From Kiritimatiellota bacterium (GTDB taxonomy: Bacteria; Verrucomicrobiota; Lentisphaeria; Oligosphaerales; JAADHN01): 64,000 nucleotides of DNA. The notes beneath the pieces are model-generated. The model searched no databases. It was not told the DNA's origin and was given only the letters and a program-made list of their open reading frames with translations. Each line of letters opens with the position of its first letter. The stretch's first letter is position 1. The stretch lies in the NCBI GenBank assembly GCA_013151865.1, contig JAADHN010000160.1, forward strand, positions 1 through 64,000. Reading direction: 5' to 3'. This document shows, piece after piece, positions 9,101 to 18,438 of the stretch. The position numbers and the translations under genes are program-made.

Positions 9101-12100
9101 TCTCCGCCGGGGCCGGTGCTCGTTTCCAAGACCCATTGGGGCCGCCGCTTCGTGTTTGACCGGGATACCGAGGGATGGCGCCCTTTCGATGGAGATCAAA
9201 GCGCCGGGCTGCGCCTTGTCCCGGGAGGTTCGGGGCGCGGGGCTCACTCGCTCGAATTGACCAATCTTTACGGCGGCGGCGACTTCGGGGTCGTCCTCCC
9301 GGTAGCCGGTGTAGACCTCGGACGAATCCCGGCCATCGAGATGGATTGCGCCATTCCCCCGGACGTCAAGGTCAATCTCTACCTGACTTTCAAGTCCGAT
9401 CCAACGGAGCGGTTTTTCGTCACACTATCCGGTCCGGACACGGACGGTCCCGAGCTGGTCCGGCTCGGGAAGTTCGAGGGGGCAAAAGCAGACGGACAAT
9501 GGCATCGGGTGCGATTCAATCCAGCGGTCGCCTTGCGCCGTCTGCGCCCCGAGCGCGACAACTTCGTGGTCGACAGCATGGTCCTCGGGATGTTCCACGA
9601 AGGGTATTTGAACGCGGGTCTCGGCGGAAACCCACAGGGCGCGACTTACCGGGTGGACAACGTGGATTTGGCGGGACTGGGCCCCATGCGGGCCGAGTTT
9701 CCCTGGGCATTCCCGGGAACGGGGGCCCTGACCTTTCGGGCCGTGGCCGCCCGTGTGCCGACCCCGGACCTGAGTCGGGCCGAAACAAAGACCGGGACAT
9801 CGGTCTCTATCGCGTTCCCGGCCCCCGGGCTCTGGTACATTTGCGCCGAAACGAAGCAGGCCGGCGGCGCCTGGCGACCGGCGCCCCGGGTGCCGGTCTG
9901 GGCGGACCGGCCACTGGCCGTTGTGTCGACGGCGCCTGCCGCGGGAAAAGAATGGAACGGCGGGCCCATCGAGGTCAGGTTTACCCCGGACAATGCCACA
10001 AATCTACTGCTTTCCACTTTGGATTTTACGGCTAACGGACGGCCGATGAGGGCCGACGCCGTGGCCGCGGCATACGATCCGGCAGCTCAGGTATTGCGAA
10101 TCGATCCGACCTACTCGGACCTCACCTTCGCGGACGGGGCGACGGTGGCATTCAAACTGACCTGGGCCGATGCGTTATCCGGAACCAAGACCGCCCCCCG
10201 CATCTGCCGTTGGACCGCGCGGATGAACTGGAAGCAGGACCGTTTTCCTCCGGGACGGGTCCGGATGACCTCACGCGGCGGTCTGTACCGAGACTTCGAT
10301 ACCGGCCTCGAGGGTGTGGCGCCCTACAGCAGCGCGAAGAACGTTCGCCTGGCGCTGGTGCCGCGGAGGCCCGGCAGCAGGGACATGGCGCTCAGCATCA
10401 CGAACAGACTCAGCGGGAGCGACTTCGGCGTGAAACTGTCGGAAAAGAAGTTCTCTGCGGGCCGTTTCCCGATCCTCACTTTCGATTACCGGCTCGATCC
10501 CTACGCCACCGTGGATTTCCTGGTGACGACCGAGATGGGCACGTACGTGCTCGGGCTCGGCGACACGGACACGGACAAGACGAAACTCGGGGAGGTGCAG
10601 GACGTCAAGAAGGACGGTCGGTGGCACCATGCCGAAGTGGACATCGCCGGGCTCCTGGCCCGGATCGAGACGAGCTTCCACGCCAATCGGTACAGTGTCA
10701 CCCGTCTGGCGCTCGGCGACTGGGGGTATGCCGCAGCGCCGCCGGGGGCCCGGGTCGAAATCGACAACTTGGCGACTGTCCCGGTGGTCGCGGCCGGGGA
10801 GGGGCTCACGTTAAGTTGGACAACTCGGGACCCCGCGGGCATACGGGCCTACAGTTACGTCTGGTCGCGTGACCCGGAAGCGCCCGTGGACGAAGAACCG
10901 GAAACGGTCAAGAGCACGGGGCTTTTCAACAATCTGCCCGAGGGAGACATGTTTTTCCGAATTCGCGCTTGCGACAATGCCGGCAACTGGGGACCGGTAA
11001 CGACCTGCCGGTTCCGGATCGACAACACGCCCCCGGCAGTCGTGGCCGCCTCGCCGGCGCCCGACACGGGCGCCGCGGACTCGGAAATCAGAGTCCGCTT
11101 TTCCCCCGGGGTGGCTCAGATCGATCCCTCTTCCCTTGCACTGACCATGAACGGACAACGTTGTGTTCTTTCGCGAGCCTACACCTCCTGGGATGCCCAG
11201 GCGCGGGAACTCACCTGGAATTGGGTCCGCGCCGCCCGGCTGCGGCCCCTCCAGACGGCTGACGGCGCAAGAATGGCCTTCAAGCTCAGCGGAATCCGGG
11301 ATTTCGCCGGGAACGAGGCCCCTGCGTACGAATGGACTTGGCGCATCGACTACAGCAAAGACCGGAAAGGCCCGGACGCACCCCGGCTTTATTCGGCCAG
11401 CGGCAAACTCTTGCGGTTCTCCGATTTCTCCGACGGCCTGGGCGCTTGGCGGGCCTTCGGGCGGCAGAGGGCCGGAACGAAGTTAAGCACGGTCACCGAT
11501 CCGGACACGGGCGACGCCTGCCTGTCCGTGGTCAAGACCGGCAAGGGGCGTGCGTTCGCCGCCTACGGTTATGCCGGTCGCCTCAATACCGACATCTACC
11601 CGTTCTTGACATTCGATTTGAAAGTTCCCAAGGACGTGAAGGTCAATCTCATCCTTCACCTCAACGGCGAATGGCGTTACATCCGCCTCACGGGCAAAGA
11701 AACGCTTCCGGAAGTGGGCCGGATCGACGGCGTGGCCGCCGACGGGAAATGGCACCAGGTCTGGGTCGACCTTCCGGAAGTTCTGAAAAAGAGCGCACCC
11801 AAGCTGAGGACGGGCGCAATACGTTACGTGGCGCTCGGCAGTTGGGGTCAGGGCGCCAACCCGGTGGGCAGTAAGTTCTACGTGGATAATTTCGGGATCC
11901 TCGGACCCGGCGCCCCTGTGCCCGAAGTCTATTGTTCCGCCGCCGACCCGACCGGAATTCAAGGCTACTCCATCGCTTTGGACCGCAACCCCCGGAGCGT
12001 GGCGCCGGCCGACGAGAAAAACCTCGATACCAGTCGTCGGCCCACGGTCCCGGCGCCGACCCAGGCCGGCCTGTGGTACATCCACGCCCGGGCGTTGGAC

Positions 12101-12694
12101 GGGGCCGGCAATTGGGGGGCCACCGCCCATGCCCCCTACTACTGTCCGACCCCGGTCCTGGCAAACGCAGGCGACGGAATCGAAGGCATCGGAACCTGGC
12201 GGGTGCGGGGGGATCGAGGCGGCTCGGGCGTGGCGCGAATCGCTCGGGCTGTGGGTACCGGAAATGCCGTACTGAGCGTGTCTCTCCGAGTCCCGCGCAA
12301 AGGCAGCGTGCGTCTCGAACAACGGGGAACCTGGACCCTGCCGACCCGGTCCGTGTGGCGCGCCACCCTGTTCCAGAATTACGATGACCCGATCCGAATC
12401 GCCCCATACGTCCGGCTGGTCTCCCGCAAACGCGGCTCAGCCCGCCGCCGCAGGGACAGCCTCGTCACGGGCAAGTCGATCCAACTCCCGCCCGGACGGT
12501 GGGTGCGCGACCTCCGACTCGACCTGGACATCGCCGGAATCGGCGCCGACACCGTTCGTTGTCGCGAACGCGGCCTGGTCGTCACGATCCCCGGACGGGC
12601 ACGTTCGGTGCTGATCGTGGACGACCTCCGCATCACCCCGGCCAAAGTCCAACCCGCCCGCCCGGTCGCGACAAAGCAGGCGGGCAAGAAATGA
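6104..12694 (+). CDS. very large exported multidomain lectin-like protein
   Basis: About 2,196 residues, probably secreted. I chose the ATG at 6104 because GGGAG lies eight bases upstream; the ATG at 6176 would give a more standard signal peptide (RSLLVFSVVGVVFSGT then ADA), and the frame is open from 5996. The N-terminal third has several concanavalin-like sandwich modules resembling DUF1080 (for example WYRLSVTAVGSRIDIALDG). Three related modules of about 170 residues follow at roughly 1019-1192, 1392-1562 and 1769-1940. Each contains a WHxV-type strand (GQWHRVRF, GRWHHAEV, GKWHQVWV) and ends in V-D-N. Between them lie Big_5-like Ig domains at about 1271-1362 and 1644-1745, plus short segments with ACDNAGNWG or ALDGAGNWG. 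I see no catalytic domain. It may bind or scaffold polysaccharide at the cell surface. The specific role is unknown. Confidence 0.8.
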   Translation: MPVSVVPTTVGSEPGPPPFATGSVMARAVRSLLVFSVVGVVFSGTRLPGADAVPTGYAAARRARNDNYDFRFKLSPAEGEGRFDSVDLVFGCNGTGDRYGRFIWDKSGARFSRISKAGEVTVARASQPLPDAFRRGGELWVKRHPRWLEFTADGVRLLRVLDDTVRRGTAALRAGPGQAVAATVGYQRIEPVVFGDDFMRTEEETKDFGLWTPKSGEWKLYSVMERVRANPDARIREGREPDASRSPNPFCLAGKSTKGAVILTGYPFWDDYRIEVSCKTTGGWMGVVFGATNEKDFWLVRWRVATIEVAGGPVELVRRTGDRERVIAAARVKGRTDNWYRLSVTAVGSRIDIALDGTRIIEAWDDRSVGGRIGLYASSAGETYFDDVTVRSWPSVRFDHRDALAGASSALAGTWDVQGPPRSLRFQTREGDRPAVYALGLPTWTGGCFQATVRTDAPAAGFGLGFGLSDVGDWWRAVWDRRGGGELRLERVRGGKVSVLDAVPCPRSTRGERDGTRVMVDLREKTVVKVYVDDRLEVRTRIPAIPSGRFALTATGTGAVEFADVEAFAEPVRDWEHPVKSAIFAADPYMQGWSSPRWAWEPLTQTPDGLKQYVYKGDFYGAFWITLPISHRAALLFGLDNVGKDRGYRVQAHLEDNRKQGRIRLTRNGKKLAEGAFKLDGKVVIPGEQIIDEKIGALPKAPDTVEYGRMTVSREGPYIWVDVDGKELFSYRDPNPLQGRAVGLEVLESLDLAKVEVHRDHVKDYQFERVAADWLKVGTWAVTNRFACDPRWSFLNGRSKGVAALWNKFKYDGDFTVEYYAGMRMRQGEMHEGAARSYYPRVGDINLALCAGSGDLFSGYDLVLQAWDPMWSERWTQFLRRGRIVAKVDREFIPRTRFKRPQSRAIKVDWDPGGRPIHGAWYYVKVRRTGNRFDVWFDNVPVFSYTDAGPLKGNRIALWTQHNSIVVARARICYSRIDRSGALLAAAPEGPQAATSTEPSPPGPVLVSKTHWGRRFVFDRDTEGWRPFDGDQSAGLRLVPGGSGRGAHSLELTNLYGGGDFGVVLPVAGVDLGRIPAIEMDCAIPPDVKVNLYLTFKSDPTERFFVTLSGPDTDGPELVRLGKFEGAKADGQWHRVRFNPAVALRRLRPERDNFVVDSMVLGMFHEGYLNAGLGGNPQGATYRVDNVDLAGLGPMRAEFPWAFPGTGALTFRAVAARVPTPDLSRAETKTGTSVSIAFPAPGLWYICAETKQAGGAWRPAPRVPVWADRPLAVVSTAPAAGKEWNGGPIEVRFTPDNATNLLLSTLDFTANGRPMRADAVAAAYDPAAQVLRIDPTYSDLTFADGATVAFKLTWADALSGTKTAPRICRWTARMNWKQDRFPPGRVRMTSRGGLYRDFDTGLEGVAPYSSAKNVRLALVPRRPGSRDMALSITNRLSGSDFGVKLSEKKFSAGRFPILTFDYRLDPYATVDFLVTTEMGTYVLGLGDTDTDKTKLGEVQDVKKDGRWHHAEVDIAGLLARIETSFHANRYSVTRLALGDWGYAAAPPGARVEIDNLATVPVVAAGEGLTLSWTTRDPAGIRAYSYVWSRDPEAPVDEEPETVKSTGLFNNLPEGDMFFRIRACDNAGNWGPVTTCRFRIDNTPPAVVAASPAPDTGAADSEIRVRFSPGVAQIDPSSLALTMNGQRCVLSRAYTSWDAQARELTWNWVRAARLRPLQTADGARMAFKLSGIRDFAGNEAPAYEWTWRIDYSKDRKGPDAPRLYSASGKLLRFSDFSDGLGAWRAFGRQRAGTKLSTVTDPDTGDACLSVVKTGKGRAFAAYGYAGRLNTDIYPFLTFDLKVPKDVKVNLILHLNGEWRYIRLTGKETLPEVGRIDGVAADGKWHQVWVDLPEVLKKSAPKLRTGAIRYVALGSWGQGANPVGSKFYVDNFGILGPGAPVPEVYCSAADPTGIQGYSIALDRNPRSVAPADEKNLDTSRRPTVPAPTQAGLWYIHARALDGAGNWGATAHAPYYCPTPVLANAGDGIEGIGTWRVRGDRGGSGVARIARAVGTGNAVLSVSLRVPRKGSVRLEQRGTWTLPTRSVWRATLFQNYDDPIRIAPYVRLVSRKRGSARRRRDSLVTGKSIQLPPGRWVRDLRLDLDIAGIGADTVRCRERGLVVTIPGRARSVLIVDDLRITPAKVQPARPVATKQAGKK

Positions 12695-13025
12695 CCCGTC
12701 CGCCTGATGGGCGTTCAGCAGGTGCACTGTCGTGTCCCGATGCGAACGTCCCCGTTTCCAGCGCCTCCCTGCTCCGCACGTTTCGCGGAACTGTGCCTCG
12801 AGACCGCATGCCAAGGGCAGCTAAAACCCCGAATTGGACCACCGTTTCGGACCGTCCGGCGGGTGTCGTAACGGCGGCGTATGCAACCCGACCTCTTCCC
12901 TACGTTTCCATTTGCCGGGTGGGACGCGTATAGTATGAGCCCCCCGACCCCCGACCCAGGAAACCCGAGCGGGACGACGGCCAAGAGTGCCTGCGTATTC
13001 GACATAAAACAGGCGATTGCCGAGC
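12695..13025 (+). other. intergenic region before the HAD/TPR pair
   Basis: About 330 bases with no supported gene. The only feature I can defend is a candidate promoter near 12905-12934. I see no terminator with a T tract for the preceding large gene. Confidence 0.4.
12905..12934 (+). promoter_or_regulatory. candidate promoter of the HAD/TPR operon
   Basis: TTTCCA (12905-12910) and TATAGT (12929-12934) are separated by 18 bases and read towards the HAD gene at 13026. The -10 box is good and the -35 box is moderate. A leader of about 85 bases would result. Confidence 0.45.
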
Positions 13026-13862
13026 ATGGACGTTTTCATTCTGGATTTCGACGGGGTCCTCTGCGACAGCGCGGCGGAGACGGGGGTCAGCGCTTGGCGC
13101 ACCGGGGTGCGTCTTTGGCCCGAATGGCAGGGAGAAGAACCGCCGCCGGATGTCCTGGTCCGCTTCATTCGGCTTCGGCCCGTGCTCGAGACGGGATACC
13201 AGGCCCCGTTGCTGATGCGACTCGCTTGGAACGGCATGGACGAACAGGAGGTATTCAGGCGGTTCCCGACGCTGTGTGAAGAACTGATTCGCGAACTGGG
13301 GTTGACCCGGCGGGAATTGGTCCGGATTTTCGGTCGGGTCCGCGACGACTGGCTTGCCTCGGCGCCCGAGGACTGGCGGTCGCGTCATCGCTTCTATCCG
13401 GGGGTGCGGGAACGCGTGGCTGCGGTCGCCGTCCGAAACAGAGTGTTTGTTCTCACGACCAAACAAACGCGGTTTGCGGTATCCCTGCTCGAAGCAGGCG
13501 GGTTCGACATCCCGCGGCGCAACGTGTTCGGGATGGACGTCGGGCGCCCCAAAGAAGCCGTCCTCGAAGAGCTTATCTCCCGGCATGGTCTTGCCGGCGC
13601 ACGGTTTCATTTCGTCGAGGATCGGCTGAAGACCCTGGAACGCGTGGCTGCCCTGCCGAAGCTCGATGCGGTCGAACTGTATTTGGCCGGATGGGGATAT
13701 GTCACGCCGGCCGAACTTGATCGGGCCGCAGGTTTGTCTCGCATCCGTGTGTGGGGACTCGCCGATTTTCTGAGCGACCTCCAGCCCGGCCGGCCCACCG
13801 CAGATGGTGTATGCCTTGACGGCGCCCCGCGCTCGAACGGTACAGGAACAGGTGCAGCATGA
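13026..13862 (+). CDS. HAD-superfamily hydrolase
   Basis: A 278-residue cytoplasmic phosphatase-type protein. The N-terminus MDVFILDFDGVLCDS carries the HAD motif I (DxD, with the nucleophile at residue 7). Motif II is the threonine in VLTTKQ, motif III the lysine in GRPKEAV, and motif IV the acidic pair in FVEDRLKTLE. The set is complete, so catalysis is likely, but the substrate is not predictable. An upstream TTG at 13017 would add three residues; the ATG at 13026 fits the family start. The stop overlaps the TPR gene by four bases (ATGA), so the two are translationally coupled. Confidence 0.85.
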   Translation: MDVFILDFDGVLCDSAAETGVSAWRTGVRLWPEWQGEEPPPDVLVRFIRLRPVLETGYQAPLLMRLAWNGMDEQEVFRRFPTLCEELIRELGLTRRELVRIFGRVRDDWLASAPEDWRSRHRFYPGVRERVAAVAVRNRVFVLTTKQTRFAVSLLEAGGFDIPRRNVFGMDVGRPKEAVLEELISRHGLAGARFHFVEDRLKTLERVAALPKLDAVELYLAGWGYVTPAELDRAAGLSRIRVWGLADFLSDLQPGRPTADGVCLDGAPRSNGTGTGAA

Positions 13863-15481
13863 CTGGAATAGAACCGACCGGAGGTGATCGCGATGCGCCC
13901 GTCCCGCGGGCGGGTCGGTCGTGGTCCGGTCGGGCGGTGAAATGGGGGGCGGCAATCGCTGCGGTGACGCTGTTGGGAGCGGGCAGTTGGTATGGACTGG
14001 CTTGGCTGCAGGCGCCGGCGGTACGGGAGCGGCTGCCGCGTCTTCCCGAACTGCGCGATGCGTCTCCACTCATGACCTCGGCCATTCGTGCCGCCGATGC
14101 CGCGGCACGACACGGTCTGCCGTCCGCCGAGCGCATCGGTCGGCTGGGGCTGATTTACCAGGCAAACCTTTTCCATTCTCAGGCCGACGCATGTTACGCA
14201 GTCGCCGCCGAATTGGCCCCCCGCGACGACCGCTGGCCTTACGGGCGGGGGCTTCTGGCCTATGTGGAAGGGCGCCTCGAACAAGCACGAAAGTTTTTCG
14301 CCGAAGCTGCGGACCGGCGGCCGGACAATCCGTGCGCGTGGCTTCGGCTCGGGGACGCCAACCTGAAACTCGACCGACTCGACGCGGCCGCGGCGGCGTA
14401 CCGGAAAGCGGCTGAACGGCGGGGCTACGCGTTGCACGCCCAATTCGGACTGGCGCGGGTGGCCGAGCGGCGGGGCGACTGGGCGAAAGTCGTCGAACGG
14501 CTCGAGGACATGGTGAAACAAGTCCCGACATTCGGCCCCGGGCGCCGTTTGCTGGCGGCGGCGTACCGAGAATTGGGCCGGCAAGAAGACGCTCGTCGTG
14601 TTCTGCCGTCGTACCTGCAGTTTCCTGCCGCCATCGCGTTCGAAGATCCGTTCGAGCGCACTTTGGAGCGGCTATCGTTTTCGTCGACGTTTCTCTTGCA
14701 ACAGGCTGCACAAGCGAGTCGGCGAAACCTGCCGCGTCTCGAGGGCGACATTCTCTTTCATCTGGTTCAAGTGGCGCCGAACGATGCGGACGGTCACTTG
14801 GCGCTCGCCAGTTGGTGCCGGGGGGCGGCCATGGAAGCACGGTCACGCGGTTTGCACAAGCAGGCCGGCCAAGCGCTCGAGCAGGCCGTGGCGGAAGCAC
14901 GCAAGGCGATTTCCTTGTCGCCGCGGATTCCCCGCGCCCATCTGATCCTCGGTGCGGCGCTGGCGATGCAGGGCGAAACGGAGGCGGCCGTTGCCGCATT
15001 CCGCCGGGCGATTCAACTGGACCCGCGCATGGCGGAGGCACACCGGCGCCTCGGTGTGGCGCTGGCCGGCCTCGACCGGCCGGACGAGGCGGTGGCCAGT
15101 TGCCGAAAGGCTGTTGAACTCGAACCCGGATCGGCGGACGCCCTGGACGCGTTGGGCCTGGTGTTGGCGCGCGCCGGGAAGTGGTCCGAAGCCGCCGAAG
15201 CGTGGAAGAAATCCATCTCCATAAACCCGGAGTCGCCCACTCCCCGGTACAACTTGGCGCGGGCCCTGATCACTTTGGATCGGCGCGACGATGCGCGCCG
15301 GCAACTGGACGAACTGCTGAAGCTGAATCCCGGATTCGGGCTGGCGCAGAACCTCAAGCGCGAATTGACGACCTCGTCCGCCGCCGGCCGCGGCAAGAAA
15401 CGACAGGCCCCCGGGGCCGTGACGGGATCGCAACGCCCCGCGCCGGCCGGAGTACGCCGTGATGCGCAAGCCGGGGACTGA
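13859..15481 (+). CDS. membrane-anchored TPR protein
   Basis: 540 residues. One membrane helix near residues 28-48 (GAAIAAVTLLGAGSWYGLAW) follows a short basic N-terminus. Two blocks of tetratricopeptide repeats follow, with units such as AFRRAIQLDPRMAEAHRRLG and SCRKAVELEPGSADALDALG near the C-terminus. TPRs are protein-interaction scaffolds, and this one probably faces the periplasm. Its start codon overlaps the stop of the HAD gene, so the pair forms an operon. No enzyme domain is seen. The C-terminal 40 residues are low-complexity and basic. The role is unknown. Confidence 0.82.
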   Translation: MTGIEPTGGDRDAPVPRAGRSWSGRAVKWGAAIAAVTLLGAGSWYGLAWLQAPAVRERLPRLPELRDASPLMTSAIRAADAAARHGLPSAERIGRLGLIYQANLFHSQADACYAVAAELAPRDDRWPYGRGLLAYVEGRLEQARKFFAEAADRRPDNPCAWLRLGDANLKLDRLDAAAAAYRKAAERRGYALHAQFGLARVAERRGDWAKVVERLEDMVKQVPTFGPGRRLLAAAYRELGRQEDARRVLPSYLQFPAAIAFEDPFERTLERLSFSSTFLLQQAAQASRRNLPRLEGDILFHLVQVAPNDADGHLALASWCRGAAMEARSRGLHKQAGQALEQAVAEARKAISLSPRIPRAHLILGAALAMQGETEAAVAAFRRAIQLDPRMAEAHRRLGVALAGLDRPDEAVASCRKAVELEPGSADALDALGLVLARAGKWSEAAEAWKKSISINPESPTPRYNLARALITLDRRDDARRQLDELLKLNPGFGLAQNLKRELTTSSAAGRGKKRQAPGAVTGSQRPAPAGVRRDAQAGD

Positions 15482-15692
15482 CGACCGGCTTGCGCGAGAA
15501 CCGAACCCGCCCGGCCCCACGTGGGGTTTCGCCGAGGGGACGACTATATTACAAGTCGAATCGGAGCAGCCCCGTCGTTCATTCATGAAGAAAGAAACCC
15601 GGGCGCACGCGAACCCCGGGTGCAAGGCCGAGCGCAAAACCGATTCGAGGTCGTTCGACAACGCCCCGAACGGCAAACCAAGGAGGCCGGAA

Positions 15693-16757
15693 ATGGCGAC
15701 TCAGCGAGTGATCGGTGCGGTTGACGGGACGGGGCACGGCTGCGTGCTCACCCAGGATCTCCCCCCGCCCGGCGAGGGAGAAGTGCTGGTGAAAGTGCAC
15801 GCTTCCCTGATCAGTCCCGGGACGGAACTGAGCGGAGCGAAGAAGGCCCGGGCAAACGCCGGCGGCCAACCCGGTATTCCAAGACCTTTCGGATATCAGA
15901 ATGCGGGGGAAGTCCTGGAAGCAGGTTCAGGAGTGACCGAGTTCAAGCCGGGTGACCGCGTGGCCTGCATGGGCGGCGGCTATGCACAGCACGCCAATTA
16001 CGCCGTGGTCCCAAAGAACCTTTGCGCGCACCTGCCGGACAATGTGACATACGAGCAGGGGGCCTATGCGCACTTGGCGATGACCTCGTTGAACGCGATT
16101 CGCCGCGGACAACCCGAGTTGGGCGAGTATCTCGTGGTGGTCGGATTGGGACTCGTCGGACAGATGGCGGCCCGGATCGGCCAGATCGCAGGAATGTACG
16201 TAATGGGATGGGACATGGTTCGGTTCCGTTGCGAGGCAGCCCGCAACTGGGGAATCGACGGTGTCACGGTCATCGGCGAGGAAGACTACGAGGCAAAGGC
16301 CAAAGAGTTCACCCGGGGCTACGGGTTCGATATGGCGGTGGTCGCGTTCGGCGGCGAGGGAACAAAAGCGCTCGATGCGTTGCGCAAAGTGATGAAAGTC
16401 ACGCCCGACACCCACCTTGTGGGCCGCATCTGCCTGGTGGGTGGGGTGACGACCCAGTGTGCCTGGGGCGCCGGCCTGGGCAACCTGGACCTGCGTTCGT
16501 GCGCCCGGACCGGTCCCGGCTACCACGACGTACCGTGGGAGCACGGGAAAGTCGAATACCCGCGGGTCTTCATGCGCTGGACGACTCGCACCAACATGGA
16601 CTTTGTTCTCCGGCTGATGTCGGAAAAACGCCTGGACGTGGAGAGCCTGACCACGCATCGCCTGCCCCTCGAACGGATCGATGAGGCGGTGACGGCGCAC
16701 ATCGAGCATCCGGACCAAACCCTGGGCACGGTCCTGCTTATGTCGCACGAGGGGTGA
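15693..16757 (+). CDS. medium-chain (zinc-type) alcohol/polyol dehydrogenase
   Basis: 354 residues from an ATG with AAGGAGG seven bases upstream; the frame is open further back to 15459 but that part is untranslated in character. It belongs to the medium-chain dehydrogenase family. The N-terminal GroES-like domain has SLISPGTELSG and GYQNAGEVLEAG, and the Rossmann fold has VGLGLVGQMAARIGQIAG. The structural-zinc cysteine cluster is not visible, as in the subgroup sometimes annotated as bi-domain or sugar dehydrogenases. The kinase gene follows after 18 bases, suggesting a pathway in which a polyol or sugar is oxidised and then phosphorylated. The exact substrate is unknown. A TATATT at 15545-15550 may be the -10 box of its promoter. 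Confidence 0.82.
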   Translation: MATQRVIGAVDGTGHGCVLTQDLPPPGEGEVLVKVHASLISPGTELSGAKKARANAGGQPGIPRPFGYQNAGEVLEAGSGVTEFKPGDRVACMGGGYAQHANYAVVPKNLCAHLPDNVTYEQGAYAHLAMTSLNAIRRGQPELGEYLVVVGLGLVGQMAARIGQIAGMYVMGWDMVRFRCEAARNWGIDGVTVIGEEDYEAKAKEFTRGYGFDMAVVAFGGEGTKALDALRKVMKVTPDTHLVGRICLVGGVTTQCAWGAGLGNLDLRSCARTGPGYHDVPWEHGKVEYPRVFMRWTTRTNMDFVLRLMSEKRLDVESLTTHRLPLERIDEAVTAHIEHPDQTLGTVLLMSHEG

Positions 16758-16775
16758 AATCGGAGGCGGGCAAAC

Positions 16776-18344
16776 ATGAGTGGCAAGGACCGTTTTCTCG
16801 GCCTGGACAGCAGCACGCAGAGCCTTTCCGCGGTCTTGGTGGATTTGGACGGCGCCGAGGTCGTGGCGGAGGCGAGTGTCAACTTCGAACACGACTTGGC
16901 CGAGTACAACTGTCCCCAAGGCGTGTTGCCGAATGCCAATCCGCTGGTCAAGCACAGCGACCCACTGATGTGGGCCGCGGCATTGGACGCGCTGCTGACC
17001 CGGATGCGGGACACAGGCGTGGATTTCTCGCGCCTGGCCGGAATCAGCGGCAGCGGCCAACAGCACGGGACGGTATACCTGAAGCACGGGTTTCTTGCGA
17101 GACGGAACCGGAGTGCCGCGCCGGACTTGGCCGCCGCCGTGCGGCCCTTCCTGAGCCGCCGCACCTCACCGATCTGGATGGACAGTTCGACCGGCGAGGA
17201 ATGCGCGGAAATCACCCATGCCGTCGGCGGGCCGGAGGAAATGCAGCGCCGCAGCGGTTCACCGGCGGTCGAACGGTTCTCCGGGCCGCAGATTCGCAAG
17301 TTCTGGAAGGAGGCGACCGACTCCTACGAGGACACCAGCGTGATACACTTGGTCAGTTCGTTCATGGCTTCACTCCTGACCGGTGTGAGCGCACCGATCG
17401 ATTTCGGTGATGGTGCGGGGATGAACCTGATGAACCTGGCCGACGGCGCCTGGGACCCCATCCTGTGCGCGGCCACCGCACCGGGGCTGGCGGAAAAACT
17501 TCCGGAGCTGGTTCCCTCGGATACGATCGTCGGTCCGGTTTCGGCGTATTTCGTGGAGCGGTACGGCGTTCCGCCGGACACGCCGGTGGTGGTTTGGTCC
17601 GGGGACAATCCCAATAGCCTGATCGGGGTGGGAGGCTGGGCCCCGGGCACGCCGGTGATCTCGCTCGGGACGAGCGATACGTTCTTTGCCGCCATGCGGG
17701 AACCACGGGTCGATCCGCAGGGATACGGGCACGTATTCGGGAACCCTGCGGGCGGATTCATGAGCCTGATCTGCTTCAAGAACGGGGCATTGGCGCGAGA
17801 AGCGGTTCGCGACCGGTTCGGCCTCGACTGGGCCGGGTTCGAAACGCTTCTCGCCCGGACCCCCCCCGGCAACAACGGCAACATGATGCTGCCATATTTC
17901 ATCCCGGAAATCACCCCGCTGGTGCTCGAGGCGGGGCCGGTGTATGTCGGGACCGACGAATTCCGGGAAGGACGGGATGCGCCGGCCGTGGTCCGGGCGG
18001 TGATCGAGGCCCAGGCCGCCCGACTTCGGCTGCATTCCGAATGGATCGAGGGCCGCCCCACGGCCGTCCGGGTCACGGGCGGCGGCGCGGCCAACACGGG
18101 TATCTGCCGGATTCTGGCGGATATGTTCGGAGTGCTCGTGCAGCGACTCGATGTGGGCAATTCCGCCGCACTGGGGGCGGCCATGCGGGCCGCTCAGGCC
18201 GTATCGGGCGTTTCATGGCAAGAACTCAGTCGCAAGTTCGCCGAGCCGGCGCCCGGTGGCGACGTATTGCCGACACCGGAGATTGTTCGGCTTTACGAAG
18301 CGGACTTTTTGCCGAAATATCGGACATTGGCCGGCGTGAAGTGA
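16776..18344 (+). CDS. FGGY-family carbohydrate kinase, xylulokinase-like
   Basis: 522 residues, usual for FGGY kinases, which phosphorylate sugars such as xylulose, ribulose, fuculose or glycerol with ATP. Visible signatures are the N-terminal phosphate loop (FLGLDSSTQSLSAVLVD), SGSGQQHGTVYL, a catalytic-domain WSGDNPNSLIG, SLGTSDTFFA, and the C-terminal RVTGGGAANTGICRILADM typical of xylulokinases. GGAGGCGGG lies upstream of the ATG. It sits 18 bases after the dehydrogenase and probably shares its transcript. D-xylulose kinase is the likeliest activity given the hemicellulose genes further along, but substrate assignment within FGGY from sequence alone is unreliable. Confidence 0.85.
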   Translation: MSGKDRFLGLDSSTQSLSAVLVDLDGAEVVAEASVNFEHDLAEYNCPQGVLPNANPLVKHSDPLMWAAALDALLTRMRDTGVDFSRLAGISGSGQQHGTVYLKHGFLARRNRSAAPDLAAAVRPFLSRRTSPIWMDSSTGEECAEITHAVGGPEEMQRRSGSPAVERFSGPQIRKFWKEATDSYEDTSVIHLVSSFMASLLTGVSAPIDFGDGAGMNLMNLADGAWDPILCAATAPGLAEKLPELVPSDTIVGPVSAYFVERYGVPPDTPVVVWSGDNPNSLIGVGGWAPGTPVISLGTSDTFFAAMREPRVDPQGYGHVFGNPAGGFMSLICFKNGALAREAVRDRFGLDWAGFETLLARTPPGNNGNMMLPYFIPEITPLVLEAGPVYVGTDEFREGRDAPAVVRAVIEAQAARLRLHSEWIEGRPTAVRVTGGGAANTGICRILADMFGVLVQRLDVGNSAALGAAMRAAQAVSGVSWQELSRKFAEPAPGGDVLPTPEIVRLYEADFLPKYRTLAGVK

Positions 18345-18438
18345 GGCAGGATCGCCGTCCCCGGGCCGGCCGTTTCGGAACACCGGGGTCGCGCCGTGCG
18401 CGCGGACCTCCGCATCAAGCAGGAAAACCGTCGCGCAG

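Noticed and set aside
12633-12842. Short minus-strand protein (69 codons) after the giant gene
   Set aside because: No ribosome site and no domain. The translation looks like an intergenic artefact, although the stretch may belong to a dispersed repeat that I could not confirm within this window.
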